This document shows, piece by piece, positions 18,074 to 28,149 of a stretch of DNA of 46,667 nucleotides; positions within the stretch are counted from its first letter, which is position 1; each line of letters starts with the position of its first letter. The DNA comes from Microcaldota archaeon. GTDB lineage: Archaea; Micrarchaeota; Micrarchaeia; Norongarragalinales; UBA8480. The translations under genes were made by a program, and so were the position numbers. Location of the stretch: the NCBI GenBank assembly GCA_021812145.1, contig JAKAOM010000001.1, positions 85,898 through 132,564 on the forward strand, in the 5' to 3' direction. A model generated the notes under the pieces. It was given only the letters and a program-made list of their open reading frames with translations. It had not been told where the DNA came from and made no database searches.

Positions 18074-19081
18074 TTAGCATTCTTTAAGCAGTTTCTGCAT
18101 TATTTTAGGGTGTTTTTCAATTGGTATTGTCTTGAATTGTTTTTTTATGTCGCCTAAAGCGTAGGCGTCGTTTTTCTTGTAGTATTCTGACATTTTTTTC
18201 CAGAAGTTTTTTTTGTCCTTTTTGTAAATTTCTATTGCAACCTCTCTGGTTTTTGAAAGGTTCAGGCTCACTTTGTGTTTGCTTCCTAAAAATTCTTTGA
18301 TTTTATTTTGACTTTCAAGTTTTGAATTAACCGAAGCATTCCAGAACAGGCCGTGCCCTTCAAGTTTTTTAATCATGGCTTCAGGCGTTAATGATGAGTA
18401 TCTATATATTGGGTTTTCAAGATTTATGAATTGAACTCGGTATGTATCTGTGAATCCTATTTTAACTAATGTCATAACAATCATTGAAAAGAGTTTTTTT
18501 AATTCACTTGGTTTGTTAAAATTAGATATGATTTGTTTTATAAAAAATGCCATTGTGATGTTGAATCGATTCATATAATTTTTGTATGAGTACCCTAGCG
18601 TCCAAGCGTCTTGAATAACGTTTACGTATCTTATGTTTTTTGCAAACCTTGTGCGGTATTCTGTATGGTCTAGCATATTTATGCCGAAAATTATATAGAA
18701 TGGTAAGTTGAAGAGTTCAGTTGTCGGATAGATTTCAGGAAGTTTTTTTATTTCTTGTATTGATTTTTCATGGATTATTTCATTTGCTTGTACATAGAGA
18801 ATATAATCACCTTTACATTTTTTTTTCACTTTGTTTGCTGAGTCAGCTAATGAGAGTTGAGGTGTTTTTTTGTCTAAAATCCATTTTTCGCGGTATATTT
18901 TTATTTTTGTGTGTTTTTTTTGTAGTTTCAACAGTTCTTCCCAAGTCCCGTCTGTTGAAAACCCGTCTGAAATCAAAAATTCATCACATGCAGGCAACGC
19001 AGATTCTATTGCTTCAATGAAAGGGTATCCTTGTGATTTTACGTTCCAAACATTCATAAATCCAGATATGCTGTATGTCAT
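18074..19081 (-). CDS. Glycosyltransferase family 2-like protein
   Basis: AIESALPACDEFLISDGFSTDGTWEEL; GDYILYVQANEIIHE in a DxD-like position. Confidence 0.75.
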   Translation of the reverse strand: MTYSISGFMNVWNVKSQGYPFIEAIESALPACDEFLISDGFSTDGTWEELLKLQKKHTKIKIYREKWILDKKTPQLSLADSANKVKKKCKGDYILYVQANEIIHEKSIQEIKKLPEIYPTTELFNLPFYIIFGINMLDHTEYRTRFAKNIRYVNVIQDAWTLGYSYKNYMNRFNITMAFFIKQIISNFNKPSELKKLFSMIVMTLVKIGFTDTYRVQFINLENPIYRYSSLTPEAMIKKLEGHGLFWNASVNSKLESQNKIKEFLGSKHKVSLNLSKTREVAIEIYKKDKKNFWKKMSEYYKKNDAYALGDIKKQFKTIPIEKHPKIMQKLLKEC

Positions 19082-19170
19082 TTCTAATCTCTTTAAATGT
19101 TTGCGGCGAAAGTATTAAAAGTATTGAGCTTTAACATTTTTACACTTTTAGTTGTATTGATTATTGGTGG

Positions 19171-22100
19171 TTGAATTTGATTCTGGAGTTGCTTGCAATT
19201 GTAATAATCGCTTTGCTCGTTTCAGTTCCAGGAGTTATTTTCACATTCGCTTTGCTTAAAGGGGTTGATTTGAATCGCTTTGAAAAAACTCTTATTGGCA
19301 TTTTGCTTGGCTTGTTCATTCCTCCTTTGATGAGTTTTTTCGAATTCGTACTGTTTGGCTGGCTTTTCAACGCTTGGATTTTCATTTTAAACACAATTGT
19401 TTTTCTTGCTTTTTCTATCATTCTTTTTTACACTCAAAAAATAGGTTTCAGTTTTAATTTTGATTTAGGTTCTTTGAATTCCGAAGGCTTTGCTGATTTC
19501 CTTAAGAAGAACAAGGTTTGGGTTATTCTTGCTATTTTGATGATTGTAGGGTTTTACGCACGCTCTGCTTCTCCTTCAACTAATTTTTTCGAGTTTGACC
19601 CTTACTATTACATGAGGGTTACTGAACAGCTTGTTAATTTCGGGGTTCCATTGCTTCATAGTATGGACGTTTACTATCCTTTAGGTTCTAACTATAGAGA
19701 GTTTCCTTTGGTTTCATACATGACTGGAGGCTGGTTTTCGCTTTATTCTCTTTTCACCAACGCTGCTTTTAATCCAAATGTTTTTAACTTCAATTTTGGA
19801 TCTATTAATTTGAATAATTTGATTTTGATTTCCAATGTTTACCCTCCTTTGTTTGGAGCTTTGATGGCTTTCTTTGCTTTTCTTTTAGTGAAAGAGGAGT
19901 ATGGAAGCAGGGCGGGTTTGTTTGCGGCTGGAATAACCGCTTTCATGCCTCAGCTTATTGAAAAATTTGCTTTTGGCGAGGCTTTGCTTGAACCTATGGG
20001 AATTTTTATAGCGATAGCTCTTTTCGCCTTGTACGCGCTGGCTGTCAAACGCAAGAGTTTAAGGTTGGGTTTGATTGCGGCTTTTATGTTTTCAGCTACC
20101 CTTCTGGCTTCTGCAGAGTATGTTTGGCCTTTCATGGTTATTGCGGTTTACATGCTTATTCAGTCTTTTATTGATTTTTGGAACGGGGATTTGGATGACA
20201 GGATGGCTGCGATTAACATTTTGATGGGAGTTGGAGCTTTGATTGCCTACGCTGCAAGTTTTATTTATGGCATTCTAAGAGCGCCTTCTAATTCTATGGT
20301 CTTAACTTTTTTTGCAATCGCGCCTTCCCTGCTGTTTTTTGTAATTAATAAGTTGAAGCTTGCTGAAAACAAGGAGAGGAAGAAAATTGTTTTCGGCGCC
20401 ATAGCTGTTTTCGTTGTTTTGGTTATGTTTGTAACACCTATCGGATACAAGCTTTATGAGTATACTAATGGTCTTGCTGGTTTTGCTTCTAATTCTAATT
20501 TTGTCAGCAAGACTGTTGCTGAGCAGGCGCCGACAACTGCTGGTGTTTTTCCGTCTTCTATGGGCGTTATTGATCCTAATGTTGTTTTGCTTTTAGCTAC
20601 TATTGTTATGATTGTTTCGGCTTCTTTTGTGATTTACAAGAAAAACAAAAGAGAGGGTTTGGCTGCCGGAGTCATTGCTTTTGTTCTGCTTATTTTCCAT
20701 GATTATCTCGACCCAGTCGCTTCTTGGCTTTTCGCTAGCGGAACTTCCTCAAGCAGTCTCGTGCATTTCATGATTGAGAGTTCTATTTTCTGGTATATGG
20801 CCATATTGATTGTGTTGTTCATTCTTGTTCAGTTTTACGAGCCCAGCAAGCATAGGCTTCAACTGCTTTTTGTTGTTTCAATATTTCCAGTTGCGTATAT
20901 TGGTTTAAGTATTATGAAGTATTTGGTTCATTTGGGGGCTGTTTTGGCCGTTGCTGGAGGGGTTTTGTTCGGCGAGGTGGTGCAGACTATTGATGGTTTT
21001 GTTGATTATTTCAAGTGGGGGGTTGATTACAAAAAAATTGTTTTAAGTTTGATGACGGTTATTTCCGCTATTTTGGTTCTTTTGCTTGTAACCGGCGTTC
21101 CTTTGTCCTTTTATCCAGCTCCTTCTGTTGGATTTTTTGATTCTTGTGCTGGAGGCGCTACGAGCGTGATGTGTCAGCTTCAGGTTTCCCGCATTTCTCA
21201 GGATTGGCTTGACGCTATGAGTTGGATGAGCAATAATACAAACATGTTTAACGCTTCAATTCAGCAGAATTGCATTTCTACTTACGGTTACACTTGCAGG
21301 GTGATAAGTTGGTGGGATTATGGTCATTGGACTACTTTCTTAGGAAATACTCAGAGTGTGCTTGATCCTTTTAACCGTTATGAGTTCATGGATCAGGAGG
21401 TTGCTAACGATTTTGTTGGAAGCAATGAGAGCAATCTTGTTAATTCCATGCTTTATTTCCATGCTTCTCAAGTTGAGGTTGATTTTGAACTTATTCAAAA
21501 ATGGGGTGCGCTAGCATATCTTGCTGGGACTTGCACTTACAACAACACTGCTGCTGGAGGGGTGTCGTTGGGTTGTCCGGATCAGTTGAGGATAACTAAC
21601 TGGCAGGTTGGACCTGGGCAGAGTATTTGGGAGTTTCTTCATTATCCTGAATACTTGCAGGTGGTTGGCCAGTGTCCTTTATCCTCTTCAATGTATGCGG
21701 TTAAAAGCAATTTTGACAGTTCTTCCACTCCTTACGATTACTGCATGAGCCAGACTGAGTTGGTTCCTGTTGTTAACAATAATCTTAATCTTGCTGGGGC
21801 GAAGCCGCTTGTTCTTGTTAATTTGATGAGTCCTGTGACTAGTTTAAACAACAATACAGTCTATCTTCTTCCTGTTCAGCAGGGTGTTTTTGTTAACGCA
21901 AATCCTCAAATTCAGTCAAGTTACGGTTCGAACGAGTTTTTTAACTCTGTGTTTGCCAGGCTTTACTTTTTCTCCAATCTTCCAGGCTTTACTTTGTCCT
22001 ACGTTTCTCCTAATGGCGAGGTTAAAATTTTCTCGCTTAACTACACTGCCTATCTTAATTACCTTAATTCTGCTTCTTCGAATTCTTCTGTTGTAAATGC

Positions 22101-22197
22101 GCCTATGATCCCTGCTAACCTTTCGATTAATTCTTCTTTGAATTCGTCAGTTAATCCAGCTATAAATTCAACTTCCTCTAACTCGTCAAACTCCTGA
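19171..22197 (+). CDS. aglB: Archaeal oligosaccharyltransferase AglB/STT3
   Basis: WWDYGHW motif; FEFDPYYYMR loop; about 12 N-terminal TM segments; 1008 aa. Confidence 0.95.
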   Translation: MNLILELLAIVIIALLVSVPGVIFTFALLKGVDLNRFEKTLIGILLGLFIPPLMSFFEFVLFGWLFNAWIFILNTIVFLAFSIILFYTQKIGFSFNFDLGSLNSEGFADFLKKNKVWVILAILMIVGFYARSASPSTNFFEFDPYYYMRVTEQLVNFGVPLLHSMDVYYPLGSNYREFPLVSYMTGGWFSLYSLFTNAAFNPNVFNFNFGSINLNNLILISNVYPPLFGALMAFFAFLLVKEEYGSRAGLFAAGITAFMPQLIEKFAFGEALLEPMGIFIAIALFALYALAVKRKSLRLGLIAAFMFSATLLASAEYVWPFMVIAVYMLIQSFIDFWNGDLDDRMAAINILMGVGALIAYAASFIYGILRAPSNSMVLTFFAIAPSLLFFVINKLKLAENKERKKIVFGAIAVFVVLVMFVTPIGYKLYEYTNGLAGFASNSNFVSKTVAEQAPTTAGVFPSSMGVIDPNVVLLLATIVMIVSASFVIYKKNKREGLAAGVIAFVLLIFHDYLDPVASWLFASGTSSSSLVHFMIESSIFWYMAILIVLFILVQFYEPSKHRLQLLFVVSIFPVAYIGLSIMKYLVHLGAVLAVAGGVLFGEVVQTIDGFVDYFKWGVDYKKIVLSLMTVISAILVLLLVTGVPLSFYPAPSVGFFDSCAGGATSVMCQLQVSRISQDWLDAMSWMSNNTNMFNASIQQNCISTYGYTCRVISWWDYGHWTTFLGNTQSVLDPFNRYEFMDQEVANDFVGSNESNLVNSMLYFHASQVEVDFELIQKWGALAYLAGTCTYNNTAAGGVSLGCPDQLRITNWQVGPGQSIWEFLHYPEYLQVVGQCPLSSSMYAVKSNFDSSSTPYDYCMSQTELVPVVNNNLNLAGAKPLVLVNLMSPVTSLNNNTVYLLPVQQGVFVNANPQIQSSYGSNEFFNSVFARLYFFSNLPGFTLSYVSPNGEVKIFSLNYTAYLNYLNSASSNSSVVNAPMIPANLSINSSLNSSVNPAINSTSSNSSNS

Positions 22198-22207
22198 TTT
22201 TACGGTT

Positions 22208-22549
22208 TTATTTCCACCAAATTTTGTCCCCTTTTTTAATCCCGTATTTTTTTACGCTTCCCTGCGGTGCTTCTATTAGGTACAGGCTTGGTGGGGGAGT
22301 AACATTAAGCGTGAATGGTTTTACAGTTATTGCTTGAACAACCTTTTTTCCTTCGTCCAAAAATATTGCGTCGAATGTAACAAAGCAGAATAAAGAGTGG
22401 ATTGAATTTTCAAGGCTGGCTTTTTTGGAGAAAAAGAACAGCATGGGGTTTTCAAGTTTTTTCTTGAACATTATTCCCTTAAGCTTTTCATTGAAGCTTC
22501 TAGCTTCATCATGCTTCTTCCACAGTGTTTTTTTTCCAATTCCGATCAT
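22208..22549 (-). CDS. DUF192 family protein
   Basis: GIMFKKKLENPMLFFF...DAIFLDEGKKVVQ...YLIEAPQGSVKKYGIKKGDKI. Confidence 0.85.
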   Translation of the reverse strand: MIGIGKKTLWKKHDEARSFNEKLKGIMFKKKLENPMLFFFSKKASLENSIHSLFCFVTFDAIFLDEGKKVVQAITVKPFTLNVTPPPSLYLIEAPQGSVKKYGIKKGDKIWWK

Positions 22550-22640
22550 TTAAAATCATTTTTTTTAGTGTTTAGCAGAATATTTTAAAACATTTAGCTT
22601 TTTAATATTATTCGTTTTAAATTGTATTGGTGTTTGTGAC

Positions 22641-23333
22641 TTGCTTAATAGTGTTGGGATTATTCCAGATGGGAACAGGAGGTTCGCAAAAAAAGTCGGC
22701 ATTGACTTCAGCCGGGCTTATCTGAAGGGCTTTGAGAAGGTTCGCGACGTTGTGGAATGGGCTTCTGAGAAGAAGGTAAGGGAAGTTTACTTTTGGGCGT
22801 TGTCTTTTGAGAATTTTTCAAAGAGGTCCAAGGCTGAACTTTCTGTTTTGTTTGGGCTTATGAGAAAATACGTGGATACTGCTTTGAGCGAGAATACTTT
22901 TGTTGATTTGGATTGCAAGGTAAACTTCTTTGGAAATAGAAGTGTTTTGCCTCAATCTGTTTTGTCGAGAATACACGAAATCGAGGTTCAAACCGAAAAT
23001 TGTTCTTCCTATAAAATAGGTGTTGGGATTGCTTACAGCGGACGCGAGGAGATTCTGACCGCTTCAAAAAGAGTGGCGGAGGATGTTCTTGAAGGCAAGT
23101 TTAAAGTTGATGATATTGACGAGGGTTTGTTGTCGAAGTATTTGTACACCTCCTCTTCTCCCGATCTTGTTATTAGAACAGGAGGCGTTTCAAGGCTTAG
23201 CGGTTTCATGCCTTGGCAGGCGGTTTACAGCGAGCTTTACTTTTCAAGAAAGCTTTGGCCAGAATTTGAGAAGAGGGATTTTTTCAAGGCGGTTGATTTT
23301 TTCAATTCTACCGAGCGAAGGTTTGGCAAGTGA
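22641..23333 (+). CDS. uppS: cis-Prenyltransferase (undecaprenyl/polyprenyl diphosphate synthase)
   Basis: IIPDGNRRFAKKVG; LVIRTGGVSRLSGFMPWQAVYSELYF. Confidence 0.95.
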   Translation: MLNSVGIIPDGNRRFAKKVGIDFSRAYLKGFEKVRDVVEWASEKKVREVYFWALSFENFSKRSKAELSVLFGLMRKYVDTALSENTFVDLDCKVNFFGNRSVLPQSVLSRIHEIEVQTENCSSYKIGVGIAYSGREEILTASKRVAEDVLEGKFKVDDIDEGLLSKYLYTSSSPDLVIRTGGVSRLSGFMPWQAVYSELYFSRKLWPEFEKRDFFKAVDFFNSTERRFGK

Positions 23334-23338
23334 TTTTT

Positions 23339-24370
23339 TTATTTAAAAATAAAATCCATGTCCCCTATTTTTTCAAGTATTTTGTTGAATCCTAAGTTTG
23401 AGCTAAGAATTGCCGCGTCTGTGAAATTGTTGTCCATTTTGTCAAGTATTTTTCTTACAAGCAGGTGCTTTTTTAGGGTTTTTTCTTTCATCCATTCCTT
23501 TTCATAATTTTCCAGCTTTTCAATAGCAGTTATAGCCCCCAGGCTTCCGAACACTATTCCTCCCCCAGTTGTTGGTTTGGTCTGCCCCGCCGCATCTCCA
23601 ATTAGTAGAATGTTGTTTTTTTGTATTCTTTCCCTTTCTTGCATCGGTATGAACGCGTGGAATTGTTTTTTGAGATTTTTGAATTTTTTGATTTCGCTTC
23701 TTTGCAGGAATTTTCCTTGAAGCTCTCTTATTTTTTTGATTTCGGTGGTTCCGAACCCTGTTTTTGTTTCACTTCCGGCAGGAACGATCCATCCAAAGAA
23801 TCCAGGGTAAGCTTCGCTGTCCAAGTAAACGTGCACCATTTTTTCATCGTTTCTGCCTTTAAATTCTGCTTCATAGCAGAGCACTTTTTCTTTTATCTCA
23901 GGAAATCCCGCTGTTTTTGCGGTGGTGGATGAAAATCCATCCGCTCCAACAAGCCAGTTGAATTCTATGGTTTGCCTGTTTGTTTGTATATTGGCTTCAT
24001 TTATTTTTTCAAGTTTTGTTCTAAGCTTTATTTTAGCCCCCTCCGCTTCAGCCTCTGCTATAGCCTCCTCATCAAGTTTTTGTCTGTCTAGAACCACCGC
24101 AACAGGGGTTTTTTTTACAACGCTGAAGTTGAAATGTTTTGAGTGTATCACCGCCCCGTAGATTTCGTTCATCACCGCATTTTCGTATTTCAAGCCTATT
24201 TTTTTCAATCCGCTTGTTGACACGAGCGCTGTGCATTTTCCTTGTTTTCCAACGTAGCTGTGTTCTTCTATTAGCGTTGTTTTGAAGCCTTTTTTTGCGC
24301 TTTCCCTGGCGGCAACTCCGCCTGTTATGCTTCCTCCTACTATAAGAATTTCACTTGATTTTGATTCCAT
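23339..24370 (-). CDS. Geranylgeranyl reductase family FAD-dependent oxidoreductase
   Basis: ILIVGGSITGGVAARESAKKG; LIGDAAGQTKPTTGGGI. Confidence 0.88.
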   Translation of the reverse strand: MESKSSEILIVGGSITGGVAARESAKKGFKTTLIEEHSYVGKQGKCTALVSTSGLKKIGLKYENAVMNEIYGAVIHSKHFNFSVVKKTPVAVVLDRQKLDEEAIAEAEAEGAKIKLRTKLEKINEANIQTNRQTIEFNWLVGADGFSSTTAKTAGFPEIKEKVLCYEAEFKGRNDEKMVHVYLDSEAYPGFFGWIVPAGSETKTGFGTTEIKKIRELQGKFLQRSEIKKFKNLKKQFHAFIPMQERERIQKNNILLIGDAAGQTKPTTGGGIVFGSLGAITAIEKLENYEKEWMKEKTLKKHLLVRKILDKMDNNFTDAAILSSNLGFNKILEKIGDMDFIFK

Positions 24371-25757
24371 ATTCTGCTAGTTTTTGGTTGAATATTTTCA
24401 CTATTTTTTGTTTTTCGCCTTCTGTTTTCCCTTCAACTCTTACAACTATCATTGGCTGCGTGTTTGACGCTCTTATCAGCCCCCAACCGTTCTTGAATTC
24501 GACCCTTCCTCCGTCCAGCGTGATTACTTTGTATTTTTTCTTTAGTTCATTGACTGTTTTTTTGACTATTTCGAATTTTTGTTTTTCATTGCATTCTATT
24601 CTTAATTCTGGAGTTGAGTGGTATTTTGGAAGTTCCTGTGTTAGTTGAGAAAGTTTTTTGTTTGTTTTGCTCAGGATTTCAGCCAGCCTGCACGCTGCGT
24701 AGATTCCGTCGTCGAATCCGTAATACTTATCGTAGAAATAATAATGACCGCTTACCTCCCCTGCTATTACCGCATGCAGCTCCCTGCTTTTCTCTTCTGT
24801 AAGAGAATGCCCTGTTTTCCACATGAATGGTTTTCCCTTGCTTTTCTTCACAACTTCTCCCACCATTCTAGACGTTTTAACGTCAAAAACCACATATCCT
24901 TTTTTTTGTTTGAGCGCGTCTTCAGCGAACAAGGCCAGCAGTTCGTCTCCTCTCAGCAGTTTTCCCTTTTCGTCTACGCAGCCCATCCTGTCCGCGTCCA
25001 CGTCAAATCCAACGCCAGCGTCTGCCTTTGTTTCTATTACTTTTTTTGATAGGTCTTTCATGTTTTCTTCAACGCTTGGGTCTGGATGATGGTGCGGGTA
25101 GCGCCCGTCCGGATTGCAATACAGTTTAATAACGTTGCAGCCTATTTTTTCAAGTATTTTTGCAGCCACCCCCCCGACTCCGTTGCCAGCGTCAACTACT
25201 ATTTTTATTTTTTTTTCGGTTTTTTCGGTTTTTTCAATTCTTTGAACGTATTTTTCTAATATATTTTTCTTGGTTGTTTTTCCCTTTCCTTTTTTGAATT
25301 TCCCGTTTTCTATTATTTTTCTTATTTCCTGAACTTTCTTACCGTAGAGAGAGCTTGTTCCAACGCACATTTTGAATCCGTTGTTGTCCGCTGGATTGTG
25401 ACTCGCGGTTACCATCACCCCTGCCGTCTTTTGCAGATGAAGGGAGAAGTAGAATGCAGGGGTAGGGAGCGTGCCTATATCATCGACTTTGCAGCCGGTT
25501 GATACTATCCCTTTAATGAGCGCTTTTGAGAGCTTTGGAGTTGAGAGCCGGTTGTCTTTTCCGACGGTTATTTTTGAGTATCCTTTTTTTTGCGCGTAGG
25601 TTCCGAAAGCCTTCCCTACAAACTCGCTAATCTTTTCTGTTACTTCGCTTTCAGCCACTCCCCTTATATCGTATTCTTTGAATATGTCCTTGAATTCTTC
25701 AGATCCTATTTTTGGTTCAGCGTCTTCCGCGGCCTCTTCTTTGATTCTTGCTTTCAT
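24351..25757 (-). CDS. Phosphomannomutase/phosphoglucomutase
   Basis: VTASHNPADNNGFK; DVDADRMG metal loop; GEVSGHYYF. Confidence 0.94.
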   Translation of the reverse strand: MKARIKEEAAEDAEPKIGSEEFKDIFKEYDIRGVAESEVTEKISEFVGKAFGTYAQKKGYSKITVGKDNRLSTPKLSKALIKGIVSTGCKVDDIGTLPTPAFYFSLHLQKTAGVMVTASHNPADNNGFKMCVGTSSLYGKKVQEIRKIIENGKFKKGKGKTTKKNILEKYVQRIEKTEKTEKKIKIVVDAGNGVGGVAAKILEKIGCNVIKLYCNPDGRYPHHHPDPSVEENMKDLSKKVIETKADAGVGFDVDADRMGCVDEKGKLLRGDELLALFAEDALKQKKGYVVFDVKTSRMVGEVVKKSKGKPFMWKTGHSLTEEKSRELHAVIAGEVSGHYYFYDKYYGFDDGIYAACRLAEILSKTNKKLSQLTQELPKYHSTPELRIECNEKQKFEIVKKTVNELKKKYKVITLDGGRVEFKNGWGLIRASNTQPMIVVRVEGKTEGEKQKIVKIFNQKLAEYGIKIK

Positions 25758-25931
25758 TTTTCATCTTTTTTTTGAATTTTTTTCTCATTCTCCTCCAATT
25801 GAATCTTTTTCCCTTGCTTCGGGGGTTTTTCTTTTCCGCCATTTTTTTCACAACACCTTTTTTTGAATTTTTTTTTAATTATTTGAGTTTCTTTAATCTT
25901 TTCGTGTTTTTATCGTTTTTGCCTTGGTTTT

Positions 25932-26633
25932 CTAGTCTTTAAGCGCCTCCCATAGTATTTCCTCCTTGTAGTTTACGCTTAAACCATTGTCGTTTATTGT
26001 TACCGGATGGATTGTTGTTGAATTGTTTGTGCCTCTCATCTTTCTTACGTATATAAAGTGGTGGGGAGGTATGAAGTACAGGTCTATAACCCCGTCCACT
26101 AGAAATTCCTCCACCCCGTATCTGGAAAGGTCGTTTTTTCTCCCGGTGGTCTCGCTTGTTAAAATAGTTGTGCAGTTTAATTTTCTCAATTCTTCAATCA
26201 GAACGTATATTGCGTATCTTATTTTTGCCGTGCTGTCAAGCCAGAATGAAAGGGCTGTGACCGAGTCTATAACCATTCTTTTAGCCCCCATTTCTCTGGC
26301 TTTTTCCACTATTCTTTTTGTTTCGGATTCCAGATTTTCTGAAAAGTCGGCGCTTGGCTCGAATTTTAGTATTTTCATTAGATTGTCCTTTTCCAGAGAA
26401 AGCAAATCCCATTTGAATCGTTGCATGTTCCACCATATGTTTTGCGGTCCTTCTTCAAGCGTTATGTAAATTCCCGGCTCGTTGTATATTTTTGCCCCGT
26501 TGTATAAGTATTCAAGCGATAGAATGCTTTTTCCTACTCCCGGCCCCCCGCTTGCAAGTATGCTTGACCCTTCAGGAAATCCTCCTTCTATAAGTTCGTC
26601 TAAGCCTGGAACTCCTGTTTTTACTCGGTTCAT
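25932..26633 (-). CDS. KaiC-like RecA-superfamily ATPase
   Basis: GLDELIEGGFPEGSSILASGGPGVGKSILSLEYLY; YITLEEGPQ; MVIDSVTAL. Confidence 0.87.
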   Translation of the reverse strand: MNRVKTGVPGLDELIEGGFPEGSSILASGGPGVGKSILSLEYLYNGAKIYNEPGIYITLEEGPQNIWWNMQRFKWDLLSLEKDNLMKILKFEPSADFSENLESETKRIVEKAREMGAKRMVIDSVTALSFWLDSTAKIRYAIYVLIEELRKLNCTTILTSETTGRKNDLSRYGVEEFLVDGVIDLYFIPPHHFIYVRKMRGTNNSTTIHPVTINDNGLSVNYKEEILWEALKD

Positions 26634-26788
26634 CCTATTTTTTTTGTCGGCTATGTTTTTTAAGCTTTGTTGATTCTTTTTTTATTCTGCCTTTCTTTTT
26701 TCAGTTCTTTTTTTACCCTATTAACCTTAATTTTTTTAAGAAAGATTTATTAATAATGTTAATTTAAAATGTTGCAAGTGGTGTTTTT

Positions 26789-27517
26789 ATGATAATTGAA
26801 ATTAAGGAAACGAAGAAGTTGGATTTTAAGAAGCCTGTTTTGATAGAAGGCTTTCCAGGGGTTGGAATGATTGGGACTATTTCAACGTTTTACCTTGTTG
26901 AAAAGCTGGGTTTGGAGTTGATAGGCGAGATTGTCAGCAGCCATTTTCCTCCCGTAACTTCCATTCATAATTTCAAGCCGTTGTCGCCTGCGAGAATATA
27001 TGGAAGCGCGGACAAGGATGTTATTGTTTTGTTTTCCGAGTTTGTCATACCTGCGGAGATAGTTTACTCATTGACAAACGCTATAATCGATTACGCGGAT
27101 TCAAAGAAAGTCAGGACCATCTACTCCTTTGCAGGCATTGGAGTTGAAAACCCACCTGATACGATATACGGGATTGCAAGCACTGACTCTATTGGAGAGG
27201 AGTTGAAGAAGAGCGGTGTTTCTTTGATAAAGGAAGGCGCGACTCAGGGAGTCAGTGGTGTGTTGATTTCCCAGTGCGCTTTAAGGAATTTTCCTGCGGC
27301 AAACCTGCTGATTCCAACGGACAAGCTTTTGGACCCGCGTTCCAGCGCTAGACTTTTGGATTCTGTAAAGAAAATGCTTGGTTTTGATCTTAACACTGAC
27401 GATCTTGTAAAGGAAGCTGATGAAGTTGAGAAGAAAATAAAGGGAACTTTCGACAAGATGAAAAGCATGAATCAGGATTACAAGAATTTTCAGGAGCAGC
27501 AGGCGATTTACGATTGA
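26789..27517 (+). CDS. PAC2 family (proteasome assembly chaperone-like) protein
   Basis: LIEGFPGVGMIGTISTFYLVEKLGLELIGEI. Confidence 0.9.
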   Translation: MIIEIKETKKLDFKKPVLIEGFPGVGMIGTISTFYLVEKLGLELIGEIVSSHFPPVTSIHNFKPLSPARIYGSADKDVIVLFSEFVIPAEIVYSLTNAIIDYADSKKVRTIYSFAGIGVENPPDTIYGIASTDSIGEELKKSGVSLIKEGATQGVSGVLISQCALRNFPAANLLIPTDKLLDPRSSARLLDSVKKMLGFDLNTDDLVKEADEVEKKIKGTFDKMKSMNQDYKNFQEQQAIYD

Positions 27518-27526
27518 TTTTTCAGT

Positions 27527-27654
27527 GCAGGGGTGGCAGAGTCTGGTCAAATGCGCAAGGCTTAGGCCTTTTTGGTGTTTTCAAAAAGTAGGAAACCTTG
27601 TACCTTAGCGGTTGCCTGGGTTCAAAACAATATGTGAAAATCCCAGCCCCTGCA
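27527..27654 (+). tRNA. tRNA-Leu(TAG) with introns at 37/38 (28 nt) and 59/60 (14 nt)
   Basis: Acceptor GCAGGGG/CCCCTGC; mature anticodon arm CAAGG-CTTAGGA-CCTTG after removing 27567-27594; T-arm CTGGG-TTCAAAT-CCCAG after removing 27627-27640. Confidence 0.92.
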
Positions 27655-27706
27655 TTTTTTATGCTTTATAAAAAGTTTTTTAAACCTCGACGCCTTTTAT
27701 TTTTCA

Positions 27707-28030
27707 ATGAACCTTTCAACAGATTTTATTGACGTGGTTGAAGACCTGCTTATTGTCATTCTTTCAATCGTTTTTCTTTATCTATTGTATTTTAACTTAA
27801 AGGGAAAAAATCCTGCGCCCAAGGCTGCTGAGGAGGGAGGCCAGCGGCTTTTTGAGGTTGACATGGAAGAGGAAGGTTTGAAGGAAAGGAAGAAGGAAAT
27901 AGAGAAAAGCATTGAGATGAAGAAGAGGGATTACTTGCAGGGAAAAGTGGACAAAGACGAGTACAATCGTTTTTTGAGAAGGCAGCATGCTATTCTTGTT
28001 TCGGTTAATTCCAAGCTTAGAAAAAGCTGA
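27707..28030 (+). CDS. Small protein with N-terminal TM segment and charged C-terminal region
   Basis: ORF with TM (LLIVILSIVFLYLLYFNL) followed by a Lys/Glu-rich helix. Confidence 0.55.
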   Translation: MNLSTDFIDVVEDLLIVILSIVFLYLLYFNLKGKNPAPKAAEEGGQRLFEVDMEEEGLKERKKEIEKSIEMKKRDYLQGKVDKDEYNRFLRRQHAILVSVNSKLRKS

Positions 28031-28149
28031 TTTTTCTATACTTTGTAGGCAACTGCCGCAAATTGAGTTTGCTTGAGCTTTGATAGGTAGTTTAAGATTG
28101 AATATTGTTTTGTGAATAGTTTTTTAAATAAGATTAGCTTTAATTTTTA

